From: Myxococcus hansupus
Lineage (GTDB): Bacteria; Myxococcota; Myxococcia; Myxococcales; Myxococcaceae
Direction: 5' to 3'
DNA length: 64,000 nt
NCBI RefSeq assembly: GCF_000280925.3
Contig: NZ_CP012109.1
Coordinates: forward strand, 8,390,501-8,454,500
The position numbers were made by a program, and so were the translations under genes. Below the pieces are notes generated by a model, which was not told the DNA's origin, ran no database searches, and saw only the letters and a program-made list of their open reading frames with translations. This document shows, piece by piece, positions 44,700 to 54,089 of this stretch. Position 1 is the first letter of the stretch, and every line of letters starts with the position of its first letter.

Positions 44700-47600
44700 A
44701 ACCGGGGCTGCGCATCGACGCGCTGCGAGTGCTGGGCTTCGGCCGCTTCTCCGGCCTCACGCGGGAGCTGGGCCCGGGCCTCCATCTGCTGTACGGCCCC
44801 AACGAGGCGGGGAAGAGCACCCTGCTGGCCTTCCTGCGCAGCATGCTGTTCGGCTTCGAGAAGCGCGGGCAGCCGGAACGGTATGAGCCGGCCCACGGCG
44901 GCGCCTTCGGCGGCGAGCTGACGCTGGCCACCAGCGCGGGCTCGCTGCTGGTGCGCCGCATCGCGAGCCGGCGCACGTCCGAGGGCGAGCTGTCGGTGCG
45001 CGACGCGGACGGGCAGGAGCTCTCCAAGGAGTCGCTGGAGAGCGCGCTGGCGCACGTGTCGCGTGAGCTGTTCTTCGACGTGTTCGCCTTCCGGTTGGAT
45101 GAGCTGGCCGGCTTCGAGCGGCTCACCGAGGAGCGTGGCGCCTCCGAGGCCCTGGTCGCCGCCAGCATGCGCGGCGCGCGGCGACTCCCGGAGGTGATGG
45201 ACCAGCTCCGCAAGAGCACCGAGCTCATCTACAAACCCAACGGCGTGAAGTCGTCCCTCAACGTGACGATGAAGGCGCTCGAGGACGTGCAGGCACGGCT
45301 GCGGCTGGAAGGGGACCGGCCCGCGCGTTACTTCTCGGAGAAGGCGCGGCTGGGCGCCCTCGTCGAGGAGCAGCGGGTGCTGGAAGCCGACCTGCTGGAG
45401 CTGGTCGCCCGACTGGAGCGGCTGACGCGGTTGGAAGCGGCGCTGGGCGACACGGGAGCGCTGGCGCAAGCACGGGCCGAACTGGAGACGCTGCCCGCGC
45501 TGGAGTCCTTCCCCGAGGCGGGTGAATCGCGGCTGGAGGACGGGCTGCACCGGCGACGGAACTGTCGCGCCGAAGGGGCCCGGCTGGCGCTGCGGTTGGC
45601 GACGGCGGACGCGGACCTGGAGCGCCTGTCCGCGCCCTCCGGGGTGCGGGGACGTGAGGAGGCGCTCGGGCTGGCGTTGGCGGCCTACACCGAGCGCGCG
45701 GTGCTGCTGCGCGCCCTGCCCTCCCGCCGCGCCGCGTTGGCGGAGAAGCAGCGGCAGGTGGAGCTGGCGCTGCGGGAGCTGGGCCTTCCGGTGGATGGGC
45801 CGGGCCTGCTCGCGCTGGACTTGAGCGCCAGCGTCCGCGTGGCGCTGGAGGAGCTGGCGTCGCGACTGTCGGCGGCAGAGGCCACGCACCGCGAGGCGGA
45901 GGGCACGCGGGCTCGGGCCGTGTCGGAACGGGAGCGGCTGGACGGCGCGCTGCGACGGGTCGACGCGGAGCTGTTGGCGCTGCCCCAGGAACGGACGTCG
46001 CAGCTCCGTCAGCAACAGGCGGGCCTGGGACGGCTGCGCACAGTGCGCGGGGACCTGGAGCGCCTGTCGGAGCAGCGCGCCGAGCTGCACCGGCAATTCG
46101 AAAGCGTCCGCACCCAGGGCGAGCCCCACCTCACGACGGCGGTCCTCCCTCTCTGGTGGGTGCCCGCCGTGGCGGTGGTCGCGGTGGCCCTCGCGGTGAC
46201 GGCGTGGTTGCTCGCGGGCAACCTCGTGGGCGCGCTGTGCCTGGGCGTCGGGCTGTTGCTCACGGGGGTGTTGGAGCTGGCACGGCGGCGCGTGGAGGCG
46301 GCGCGCGACGCGGACGTGGCGGCGCAGGGGGCGCGTCAGCGTTGGCGGCAGCAGGAGGAGGAGCGCCTGCGCTCGGCGCTCATGGCGCTGTCGGCTCGAG
46401 AGGAAGTCTTGCACCGGGAGCTGCTGTCCGCCGCCACCGAAGCCGGTCTGAATCTGGTGGCGACGGCCGCGGACATGGCGGCGCGAGAGGCCACGCTCGC
46501 GGATGCGCTGGAGCGGGCGGGCCGGCGCGAATTGCTGCAACGCGAGCAGGAGAAGCTCCACGCCGAGCACACCGCCGCCCTGCGCGAGGAGCACCGCGCG
46601 AGCGAGGCGGTGGGCGAAGTGGAGGCACGGCGAGGGAACCTGGAGGCGGAGCTGGCGGAACATCTGTCCGCGCGGTGCTTCCCGCCCACGCTGGCCGCGT
46701 CCGCGGCGCTGACGCTGTGGCGAGACGCCGCGGCGCTGCGGCAGCGGCTGCTGGACGTGGGCGCGGAGGCGGCGGCGCTCTCCGTGGATGCCCAGGCGTG
46801 CGCGCAGGTGACGGCGCGGTTGTGGGCGGAGGCCGTGGCGGCGGAGCTCGTCCCGGGCTCCGCGAAGGCGCACGGGCTGGACTCGGGGGCGATGGAGCCC
46901 ATCGCCACGCGGGTGGCCTCGGCGCTGGAGCAGGAGCGCGCCCGCCGTCTGGAGCTTCGGACGGTGGAGGCGAGCCACCACGAGCTGCTCGCGGAGAAGG
47001 CGCGCCTGGATGGGCTGTCCCATGACGAAGAGGCGGCCCTGGCGGCGCTGCTGGCCGAGGGCGGCAGCGCTGACGAGGAGACGTTCCGCCGCCGGGCCGC
47101 GCAGTCGCGCCGCTACGTGGAACTCACGGGCCGGACGCGCGAGCTGTCACACCGCATCGAGGCACGCACGGGCTTGTCGGAGACGTCGGCCCGGCAGGCG
47201 CTCATCGACGTGGGCGGAGAGCAGGGCCTGCGCGCGGAGCTGGAGTCCTTGCGCGAGAAGCACGCCGAGGCCCAGGAGCGACAGAAGGCCGTGCTCACGG
47301 AGTGCGGCGCGCTCCGCCACCAACTGGAGCAGTGGGAGAACGACGACGCACTGGCGCAGCTTCGCATCGTCGAGGAGTCCCTGCGGGCCAAGGCCGCCGA
47401 GCTGGCGCGGCAGTACGCGGCGGACCGGCTGACGCTCGCGCTGCTGTCCCGGGCCCGCCGCCGCTTCGAGGAGGAGCAACAGCCGCGCGTGGTGCAGCTC
47501 GCCTCCGAGCACTTCGCCGCGCTCACCCAGGGCCGCTACCCGCGCGTCTTCATCCCCACGGGCGAGGAGCGCGAGCTGCGCGTGGGCGACGGACAGCGCG

Positions 47601-47929
47601 ACTGGAGCGCGGCGCAGCTCTCCCGAGGGACACGGGAGCAGCTCTATCTGGCGTTCCGCTTGGCCGTGGTGCGCGACTTCGGTGAGACGCGCGGAGCGCT
47701 GCCGCTCATCGTCGACGACGTGCTGGTGAACTTCGACCCGGAGCGGGCACGCGGCGCCATCCACCTGCTGGCGAAGCTCTCCGAGCACCAGCAGGTCATC
47801 GCCTTCACCTGCCACCCCTGGCTGCGTGACGCCTTCGCCGCCGAGGGCGCCCGGGTGCAGACACTGGACGCCACGCCCCATGAGACGACGCCCGTCCCCG
47901 TCTCCGTGCCCGTGTTGAAAGCCGGGTAG
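44696..47929 (+). CDS. SbcC/YhaN-like coiled-coil ATPase
   Basis: 1077 residues. Walker A GPNEAGKST near residue 36; long Ala/Glu/Arg/Leu coiled coils; C-terminal signature LSRGTREQLYLAFRLA and Walker B LPLIVDDVLVNFD. A hydrophobic hairpin (VPAVAVVAVALAVTAWLLAGNLVGALCLGVGLLL, near residues 485-520) interrupts the coiled coil, where Rad50 has a zinc hook; this membrane-like segment is seen in YhaN-type proteins. With its overlapping partner it should process DNA ends, possibly at the membrane. Confidence 0.87.
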   Translation: MKPGLRIDALRVLGFGRFSGLTRELGPGLHLLYGPNEAGKSTLLAFLRSMLFGFEKRGQPERYEPAHGGAFGGELTLATSAGSLLVRRIASRRTSEGELSVRDADGQELSKESLESALAHVSRELFFDVFAFRLDELAGFERLTEERGASEALVAASMRGARRLPEVMDQLRKSTELIYKPNGVKSSLNVTMKALEDVQARLRLEGDRPARYFSEKARLGALVEEQRVLEADLLELVARLERLTRLEAALGDTGALAQARAELETLPALESFPEAGESRLEDGLHRRRNCRAEGARLALRLATADADLERLSAPSGVRGREEALGLALAAYTERAVLLRALPSRRAALAEKQRQVELALRELGLPVDGPGLLALDLSASVRVALEELASRLSAAEATHREAEGTRARAVSERERLDGALRRVDAELLALPQERTSQLRQQQAGLGRLRTVRGDLERLSEQRAELHRQFESVRTQGEPHLTTAVLPLWWVPAVAVVAVALAVTAWLLAGNLVGALCLGVGLLLTGVLELARRRVEAARDADVAAQGARQRWRQQEEERLRSALMALSAREEVLHRELLSAATEAGLNLVATAADMAAREATLADALERAGRRELLQREQEKLHAEHTAALREEHRASEAVGEVEARRGNLEAELAEHLSARCFPPTLAASAALTLWRDAAALRQRLLDVGAEAAALSVDAQACAQVTARLWAEAVAAELVPGSAKAHGLDSGAMEPIATRVASALEQERARRLELRTVEASHHELLAEKARLDGLSHDEEAALAALLAEGGSADEETFRRRAAQSRRYVELTGRTRELSHRIEARTGLSETSARQALIDVGGEQGLRAELESLREKHAEAQERQKAVLTECGALRHQLEQWENDDALAQLRIVEESLRAKAAELARQYAADRLTLALLSRARRRFEEEQQPRVVQLASEHFAALTQGRYPRVFIPTGEERELRVGDGQRDWSAAQLSRGTREQLYLAFRLAVVRDFGETRGALPLIVDDVLVNFDPERARGAIHLLAKLSEHQQVIAFTCHPWLRDAFAAEGARVQTLDATPHETTPVPVSVPVLKAG

Positions 47930-48027
47930 CCGCGTCCTGGGCTCGGCTCATGGCAGCCCCGTGTTGCGCTGCCCGGGTGCGGCGACGAGCCGGTGGATGG
48001 AACACGGAAGGATCCTGCCACTGCGCG

Positions 48028-48495
48028 TCAGGCCTCGTCGTCGGGAAGGAGCGTCCGGAGAAGCTCGTCGTCAGGCCCAATCGGGCGCCAGCCAGCAGGG
48101 GGAGGGTTGGCATGAAGTGCCACCCTGACCAGTCGGCCCCGCTCCTTATGGGTTTCTGGGGTGTATGCGGACCACGAGCCGAGTGCCTTAGCAACCTTGA
48201 ATCGGTTCGCGTCATCCAGCACGTCCGGCCAACCATTCGGGAGGCTCTGCGACAAGAGGCGCGCAAGCACGTCACGGACAAAGCGCGTGACCTTCTTGCT
48301 TTGCTCCGCCTCGTACAGCAAGCCGCTTAGAATCTGCACCGCAGCAACGTCGTTGCCAAGCTCGTCGGCCAGGGCATACAGAGGAACGGCAGGGCGCGCC
48401 TCGGCAAAAGCGGTGAGCGACTCGAAGCCCCGTTCCCGGACCCTTTCGTAAAGACGTGCCTTGATGTTGCCCCGCCAAGCTTCTCCACCGCTCAT
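48028..48495 (-). CDS. putative immunity protein, copy 1 (toxin partner decayed)
   Basis: 155 residues, soluble. It is a close paralogue of the protein at 49204-49674: shared blocks include KARLYERVRERGF, SLPNGWP, ERGRLVRVALHANPPPAGWRP and GPDDELLRTLLPDDEA. ATG 48495 overlaps the end of the decayed toxin copy by 4 bp, the same coupling as in the intact cassette. An intact immunity gene beside a dead toxin suggests selection to keep protection against relatives. The immunity role is inferred from position; no family recognised. Confidence 0.65.
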   Translation of the reverse strand: MSGGEAWRGNIKARLYERVRERGFESLTAFAEARPAVPLYALADELGNDVAAVQILSGLLYEAEQSKKVTRFVRDVLARLLSQSLPNGWPDVLDDANRFKVAKALGSWSAYTPETHKERGRLVRVALHANPPPAGWRPIGPDDELLRTLLPDDEA

Positions 48496-49045
48496 CGTCT
48501 TCTCCCGGGGGTGAAGTTCATCGGGATCCTGTAGTCCGTCATGCGGTCCGCGACGGTGTCCAGGAACTCATTCCGCGTCAACATCCGGCCAGCCGTAGCT
48601 CCAGCATCACGGAGAGCGTGCATGACCAGCCGGTTCCACTTGCGGGCCATGTGCGCTCCAGCTTCCAGTTCCCCTCTCAGTGAAGCGCCTCGTGGTGGGA
48701 CCTCTTCAGGCGGACGCAGAAGTTGTCGATGTCCATGTCGCCCTTGCAGCCGCGCTGCTCGAACCCCTCCCGGTGCTCTTGCGGCAGGACGTAATGCTTC
48801 GGCGCGTCGGACATGCCCGCACCGGCATTGCCCGTCATCTGCATGCCTCGCACTTCGAGACTGTCGCCCAGCACACCTCCCGAACTCATGACGAGTCCCA
48901 CGCCGAGCGTCGCGGGTGGTCTGGGGAGTGACATCTTCAGCATGGAAATCAGGGCGAGCAGTTTCATCACCTGCGCCCCCACCATGACCTTGCCGCCCAC
49001 CTCCATGGTCGAGCGCGCCTCCCGACGAATCGGGTCGAACTCGTA
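48492..49045 (-). pseudogene. decayed copy of the DUF2380-type toxin gene
   Basis: Compared with the intact toxin at 49671-51206, similarity begins at EFDPIRREARS (around 49042) so the 5' two-fifths are missing. About 57 codons between SSGGV and LGDS are deleted in frame. After SHHEALH the Gly codon region has become TGA, and 11-12 codons later one base is lost (CCCGCAAGTGG versus CCCGGAGAGTGG), shifting frame. The last stretch still encodes MLTRNEF and NFTPGRR before the immunity start. An ORF spanning 48677-49162 covers only part of it. Confidence 0.85.
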
Positions 49046-49203
49046 GGACGCGCTGTTACCCGCTGGAACCTCGGTTTCACTCGGAGACGTCATCCCGCCC
49101 CGACCCATGTTGCTCCCCGGTGTGCCACCTCGAACCACGATGGAGGAGCACACTGGGGGCACATGGCGGCTCCGTTTCTGACTCGCGGGGCTACCAACTC
49201 CGT

Positions 49204-49674
49204 TCAGGCCTCGTCGTCGGGAAGAAGCGTCCGCAATAGCTCGTCATCAGGCCCTAGCGGGCGCCACCCAGCAGGGGGTGGGATCGCGCGAAGTGCGGCC
49301 CTGGCCTGCCGAACCCGCTCCTTGTGCGTATCCGGAGTGTCGGCAGACCAGCATCCGAGTGCCTTGGCCACTTGGAAGCGACCTTCGTCGTCCATCACGA
49401 CTGGCCAGCCGTTTGGGAGTGTCGCGGACAGTTCGCGCACGAGTACGTCACGGACGAAACGCGTGACCTGCCTACGCTGCTCCGCCTCGGCAAGCAGCCC
49501 GCTCATCACCTGAACACCCGAAACATCGTCCTTGCCAAGCTCCTCAGCAAGAGCGTTCAACGAAACGGCGGGGCGTGATTCGGCAAAGGAGGTCAGCGAA
49601 TCAAAGCCACGTTCACGGACCCGCGCATAAAGGCGGGCTTTCCAGTTCCCCTGCCATGAACGACCGTCAGTCAT
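49204..49674 (-). CDS. putative immunity protein, copy 2 (with intact toxin)
   Basis: 156 residues, paralogue of the protein at 48028-48495. ATG 49674 overlaps the toxin stop by 4 bp (ATGA), the tight coupling usual for toxin-immunity pairs. The protein is soluble and helical, with a conserved C-terminal GPDDELLRTLLPDDEA. No known fold is recognised. Differences between the two copies cluster in the middle, as expected if specificity diverges, but I have not aligned them rigorously. Confidence 0.68.
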   Translation of the reverse strand: MTDGRSWQGNWKARLYARVRERGFDSLTSFAESRPAVSLNALAEELGKDDVSGVQVMSGLLAEAEQRRQVTRFVRDVLVRELSATLPNGWPVVMDDEGRFQVAKALGCWSADTPDTHKERVRQARAALRAIPPPAGWRPLGPDDELLRTLLPDDEA

Positions 49675-51206
49675 TGGCTTCGTCCCTTCGTGAACTTCAT
49701 AGGGACGTCGTAGCGCTTCATGCGAGACGCGACAATGTACAGAACCTCGTTCCGCGTAAACATCCGGCCAGCTTCGACCTCGGCTTCGCGGAGCGCTTCC
49801 ATGATCATCCGGTTCCACTCTCCGGGCCATGTGCGCCCCATGCGCCAGTTCCCCCCACCGTGAAGGGCCTCGTGGTGGGCCTGCTCCAGTCGAACGCAGA
49901 AATTGTCGATGTCCATGTCACCCGTGAAGCCGCGCCGCTCGAACCACTCCCGGTGCTCTTTCGGCAGGACGTGATGCTTCGGTGCGCCGGACATGCCCGC
50001 ACCAGCCCTGCCTGTCACATGCATGCCTCGCACCTCGGGGCTGTCCCCCAGCGCTTCCCGCACACCCTCGGGCAAGTCCTGGTGGGCCTGGGCCATCATC
50101 ACCTGTCCACCGTGGATGCGGACGGCCGCGCTCACGACGGGAAGCGAGATGACGCCCGCCCGCACCAGCCTTCGCATCATCTCCACCCACTCCGCCGAGA
50201 CGACGAGCCGCGAGCCCGCCATGACGCCCCCTGAACTCATCACGAGGCCCACGCCGAGCGTCACGGGTGCGGCTGGGGGCGGCCGGGGGAGTGACATGTT
50301 CAGTGTGGAAATCAGGGCGAGCAGCTCCATCACCTGCGCCGCCACCATGACCTTGCCGCCCACCTCCATGGCCGAGCGCGCCTCCCGACGAATCGAGTCG
50401 AACTCCTGGGTCAACTCCCCCATCAGCACCGGCATCGCGGTCGCCGCCGCCTCGATCCGCGCCGAGTCCCCCGATGCGAGGTCCGCCAGCGTCGGAGTCA
50501 GCTTGCTTTGAACTCGATGCAGGTCCGCGAACAGCTTCTCGGAGCCGCACATCGGACAGTCGCGGAGCACGGCATCAGCGAGTTGCAGGAAGTCCACCCA
50601 CGTCGCCAGCAGCAGGGTTCCGAACATCGCGGCCTGGATTCGAGGTCCCGACATGCGGAGGATGCCCAGCTCCATTTCTGAATCCCCCACCTCCGACGCC
50701 ACTCCCGCCAGCGCCGTGGCACTCCCCAGCGTTCCTCGGAGCCACGTCAGTTGCGTGGAGCCGTGGTCGAGATAGCGCGTGAACACCCCGTCGAGTCCCC
50801 GGCCACCGAGAGCGGATGGACGCGACGAAAGTCGAGAGCGCGTGGCATCAATTCCCTGCAGGGAGCGCTTCACTTCATCAATGGCGCCGAGGGTTGCCTG
50901 ACGCACCGCTGCGGCGCTCTGCACTCCACCTCCGACAGCGACGGACGCAGTGCCAGGCACGGCCCCTGTTGCGTCGTGCCGTGGCCCTCGCTGGCGCGCT
51001 CGCCGTTGGTCCACCTCCGGCCCGGAGATAGAGAACGAAGAAGCGTCCACGGAATGCGGAGGCCCATCGTTTGGCGTGTCCTCCCACTCGGGGGATGTGG
51101 CCACGCGCGGCGCATCGTGCAGTGTTCCGCCAAGCCCGGAGGCATGCGCCACCGAAGCGGCCCCCGTGGCCAATACCGCCACCAACAGCAAGGGGTTAGC
51201 GCGCAT
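49671..51206 (-). CDS. exported polymorphic-toxin-like protein with C-terminal nuclease-like domain
   Basis: 511 residues. A signal peptide (MRANPLLLVAVLATGAASVAHA) lacks a lipobox Cys. A long helical middle has a CPMCGS cysteine pair and hydrophobic stretches. Residues 407-511 hold a His-rich domain: KHHVLPKEHREWF, DIDNFCVRLEQAHHEALHGG and TWPGEWNRM, which fits the myxobacterial DUF2380 group and looks like an HNH/AHH-type nuclease. In Myxococcus related lipoprotein toxins (Sit system) are passed between cells by outer-membrane exchange; the missing lipobox makes this member different. A barrel gene overlaps its start by 11 bp and an immunity gene its end. Confidence 0.7.
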   Translation of the reverse strand: MRANPLLLVAVLATGAASVAHASGLGGTLHDAPRVATSPEWEDTPNDGPPHSVDASSFSISGPEVDQRRARQRGPRHDATGAVPGTASVAVGGGVQSAAAVRQATLGAIDEVKRSLQGIDATRSRLSSRPSALGGRGLDGVFTRYLDHGSTQLTWLRGTLGSATALAGVASEVGDSEMELGILRMSGPRIQAAMFGTLLLATWVDFLQLADAVLRDCPMCGSEKLFADLHRVQSKLTPTLADLASGDSARIEAAATAMPVLMGELTQEFDSIRREARSAMEVGGKVMVAAQVMELLALISTLNMSLPRPPPAAPVTLGVGLVMSSGGVMAGSRLVVSAEWVEMMRRLVRAGVISLPVVSAAVRIHGGQVMMAQAHQDLPEGVREALGDSPEVRGMHVTGRAGAGMSGAPKHHVLPKEHREWFERRGFTGDMDIDNFCVRLEQAHHEALHGGGNWRMGRTWPGEWNRMIMEALREAEVEAGRMFTRNEVLYIVASRMKRYDVPMKFTKGRSQ

Positions 51207-52548
51207 TGTCCACCCCCAGGCCCACCGACGCGAAGGCTCCTGGACGCAGCGTCCCTTCCGCTGTGGGGAAGAGCAGCGTGCCGCCCGTCCCCATCGCGTA
51301 GAGCTTCCCGCCCAGGAATCGCCAGCGCACTTCCGCGGCCCCCAGGTAACGCGCCCCAGGCTGTCCCATGCCCACGCCCAGGCCCTTCAACGCCACTTCC
51401 AGGCTGCGCTCGAAGAGCTGCACCGCGACGCGCCCGTCCACGTCGAAGCGCCCCCAGGAGAACGCCTCCGCGCCCAGCGACAGCTTCAGGTGTCTGTAGA
51501 GGCCCCCGTAGCTGATGGCATCCCAACCCACTTCGGCCTCACCGAATGCGGAGTAGCCGTCTGGGAAGCCAGCATTCGCGAGCGGTACGCCATCCGTACC
51601 CGCAGACTGGAAGCGCGCCAACTCGTAGTCCGCCCCGAAGAAACCTTGCCGGAATCCGCCACGCTGGTGCCGCGCCTCCAGCCGCAACCGCAGGTTGAGT
51701 GTCTCCGTCCCCGCGTCCAACCCCGCGCCCGCCACAGCCCCCCATGCACCGCCCTCGCCGGGACGCCCGCCCCAGCCCACGACCAGGTAGACCTCGTAGT
51801 CAGGTCGCACCACCACCACCGCCGTTGCATCCGCATGCGCCAGCGTCACCGATGGCGCGCGTCCACCCGCTCGCCCCCAGTCATGCACGGCGGACAGCGC
51901 CAGGGTGTACCGACTGTGCTCCTTGGCCTTGCCGAAGAAGACGTGCTCCAGGTCCAGGGAGAACTCCGCACCCATCAACCGCGCGCCCAGCACGTCCGAG
52001 ACAAACGCCTCCGTGTAGAGAGGCCCCAACGTGCCCGTGAGGAAGCCTCCCGCCGGGTGGTAGTCCGGATTCGCGCGGTTGGAGTAACGGCGGACCAGAT
52101 GCCCGGAGAGCAGGCTGTAGCTCTCCAATCCACCGAACCACACCCCCAGCGGCGCGTTGTCCGAGCCGAACTTGAGGCCACGGACCAGTTGCCCCCAGTC
52201 CGAGAGAGAGTCCCAGTCCTCCCGCCGCACAATCCCCGCGCCCTCGGCACCACCCCACATCCGAACGCGCACGGGAGCGCCCACGTTGACGCCGAATTCG
52301 GGACCACCGTCGATGATGAAGGTGGGCTCCACCTGGACGAAGCCATCGTCACCACCAGCGCCCGCGCGAGGAAGCAACGCAAACGTCGTCGCCTCCAGGC
52401 GCGTCAGGTAGTACCACCTGCGCGCGGGCGAGGCCGCTGGGGTGGACGGCGCCGCTTCCTCGGGCAAGGGAGGCTCCGAGGCCCGCCCCGGCCAGGGCAA
52501 CAAGACAAGCAACAACAGCACGGACAGACACCTTCGCTTCCTGTGCAT
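51196..52548 (-). CDS. exported outer-membrane-like protein upstream of the toxin
   Basis: 450 residues with a signal peptide (MHRKRRCLSVLLLLVLLPWPGRA). The mature part is rich in alternating hydrophobic/charged strands and Gly (VFFGKAKEHSRYTLALSAVHDWG, YLVVGWGGRPGEGG), ending FASVLGLGVDNAR-like, consistent with a beta-barrel or barrel-like envelope protein. ATG 52548 has a GGGAGG site; an upstream in-frame start lacks one. The 11-bp overlap with the toxin start makes it the first gene of a three-gene toxin operon; its role as an accessory in secretion or transfer is inferred. Confidence 0.65.
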   Translation of the reverse strand: MHRKRRCLSVLLLLVLLPWPGRASEPPLPEEAAPSTPAASPARRWYYLTRLEATTFALLPRAGAGGDDGFVQVEPTFIIDGGPEFGVNVGAPVRVRMWGGAEGAGIVRREDWDSLSDWGQLVRGLKFGSDNAPLGVWFGGLESYSLLSGHLVRRYSNRANPDYHPAGGFLTGTLGPLYTEAFVSDVLGARLMGAEFSLDLEHVFFGKAKEHSRYTLALSAVHDWGRAGGRAPSVTLAHADATAVVVVRPDYEVYLVVGWGGRPGEGGAWGAVAGAGLDAGTETLNLRLRLEARHQRGGFRQGFFGADYELARFQSAGTDGVPLANAGFPDGYSAFGEAEVGWDAISYGGLYRHLKLSLGAEAFSWGRFDVDGRVAVQLFERSLEVALKGLGVGMGQPGARYLGAAEVRWRFLGGKLYAMGTGGTLLFPTAEGTLRPGAFASVGLGVDNAR

Positions 52549-52668
52549 ACACGCCTCCCGTGCGTGCCCCGGAATGAGGCACGAGAAACACACGTCTCCC
52601 GGTCGGACTCGCGGCTTGCGCCGGGCCGGCAGAAAACCCAGTCAGGGTGAAAGGAATTGAGGCTGCCG

Positions 52669-53919
52669 TTAAACGGCCGGCGGCTTCTTCGCCCGGCGCG
52701 CACCCGCACCAGGCTCCGTCGTCAGCTCATCCGAGATAGCGCTCCCCGGCAGCGTCTCGATGGAGTCCGGGTGCGAGCGCCAGTCAGCCGGGACGAAGCC
52801 GCCTTCATCGTCCATCAAGGTCAACTCTTCCATCGCCTCGCCCGCTTCGAAGAGTGCCTGCTCGACCTCCTTCACCGCGTCGTCCGCGCCGTAGGGCGCC
52901 AACTGCGACAACCGGGCCCGCAGGGCCACCTCCAATTCGGCGGCCGACGCGAAGCGGTCCGCGGGCCTGCGGCGCAGCAGCTTGTAGAAGAGGGTGCGCA
53001 GGGGCTTGGACACACCGAAGGCCGCACGGCCAATGTCCTGGGGGCGGTACACCATGGCGCACCAGATGGCGTCCTCCACATGGAGCGGCTGTCCCGTCTC
53101 CATGTGCCGGATGGAGGCGTGCAGGACACGCTGATGCTCCACGGGAGAGAGTCGCGACTCCGCCTCCGAAATCTTCAAGTCCGCCGGGTCGTACAGGTGA
53201 CGGCCGGTGGCGAACTCCAACATCGTCAAGCCCAGGGAGAAGAGGTCCCCACGCGCATCCACGACCTCCCCGAGCAACGCCTCCGGGGCGGCGTAGAGGA
53301 CCTCTCCCTTGAGACGCGGCAGTGATGTGGCGATGCGCCCCGCGAGCCGTGAGAAGGCCACGCCGAAATCCGTCAGCGCCACGGAGCCATTCGGGCGCAG
53401 GCGGATGCGTGCGGGATTGACGTCGCGATTGACGATGCCCAGTGGCAGCCCCGCGTCGTCCGTCCGAGAATGCGCGTAAGCCAGTGCCGCCGCGACCTCA
53501 GCGAACACATACAGGACGAAGGACTCCGAGAAGTAACCACCCCGCGTCTGGGCAATGGTCAGCAGCGCGTCCAGGCTGAAGCCCTCCACGCACTCCATGA
53601 CGGAGCACAGGCCCTGCTTCGTCTCGAAGAGGCCATGGACGCGGGCGATGCCGGGATGCTGGAGGAACCGAGCCAACCGCGTCTCCTCCTCCAGTCGCAC
53701 CCGGGCGCGTGGGTACTGCTCCAGAAACTTCGTATCCGGCAGGGCTACGCACTTGAGCAGCACCTTGCCCTGGTAGCCAGCCGGGGTGCGGGGCCGCGCG
53801 AGCATGAGGCGCTCACCATTGCGGCCCAGGCCGAGGTGCTGAAAGAACTCGTAGGCGGTGTCCCCATTACAAAAGAGGACCGCGCCCTCGGAGGGCCGAG
53901 GGTCATTACCATGGGACAT
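52669..53919 (-). CDS. Ser/Thr protein kinase homologue with altered catalytic loop (possible pseudokinase)
   Basis: 416 residues. The kinase fold is clear: Gly loop LGLGRNGE (29-36), Lys56 in KVLLKCV, the alpha-C Glu region (LEEETRLARFLQHPGI), and DFG at 184-186. The catalytic loop, however, reads NRDVNPARI (164-172): His is Asn, the Lys is Asn and the metal-binding Asn is Arg171, while the Asp is kept. It may be inactive or unusual in metal use. Residues after ~340 are acidic and disordered. No membrane helix. ATG 53919 has a GGAG site. Confidence 0.82.
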   Translation of the reverse strand: MSHGNDPRPSEGAVLFCNGDTAYEFFQHLGLGRNGERLMLARPRTPAGYQGKVLLKCVALPDTKFLEQYPRARVRLEEETRLARFLQHPGIARVHGLFETKQGLCSVMECVEGFSLDALLTIAQTRGGYFSESFVLYVFAEVAAALAYAHSRTDDAGLPLGIVNRDVNPARIRLRPNGSVALTDFGVAFSRLAGRIATSLPRLKGEVLYAAPEALLGEVVDARGDLFSLGLTMLEFATGRHLYDPADLKISEAESRLSPVEHQRVLHASIRHMETGQPLHVEDAIWCAMVYRPQDIGRAAFGVSKPLRTLFYKLLRRRPADRFASAAELEVALRARLSQLAPYGADDAVKEVEQALFEAGEAMEELTLMDDEGGFVPADWRSHPDSIETLPGSAISDELTTEPGAGARRAKKPPAV

Positions 53920-54089
53920 GAAGGGGGTCTCCGTGACGCCTTCGCAAGCGATGCCTCGCAAAGACAGACGGCAAGCTATCTCCCGTCCCTTCTGGAGTGA
54001 ACGACGCCACGGGTCCCGAGCGCCGCGCGCCCGACTTCACCCAGAGTCCGTGGCCCTTTCCGAAATGCAAATCCTCTTTACGCTCGCGC

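Noticed and set aside
43071-47023. Very long minus-strand frames opposite the SbcD/SbcC-like genes (up to 1003 codons)
   Set aside because: Gln/Arg/His-rich antisense artefacts of Ala/Glu/Leu coiled-coil codons.
47952-47973. GGCAGC...GCTGCC stem after the SbcC-like gene
   Set aside because: Six-bp stem with a 10-nt loop and no U-run; not convincing as a terminator.
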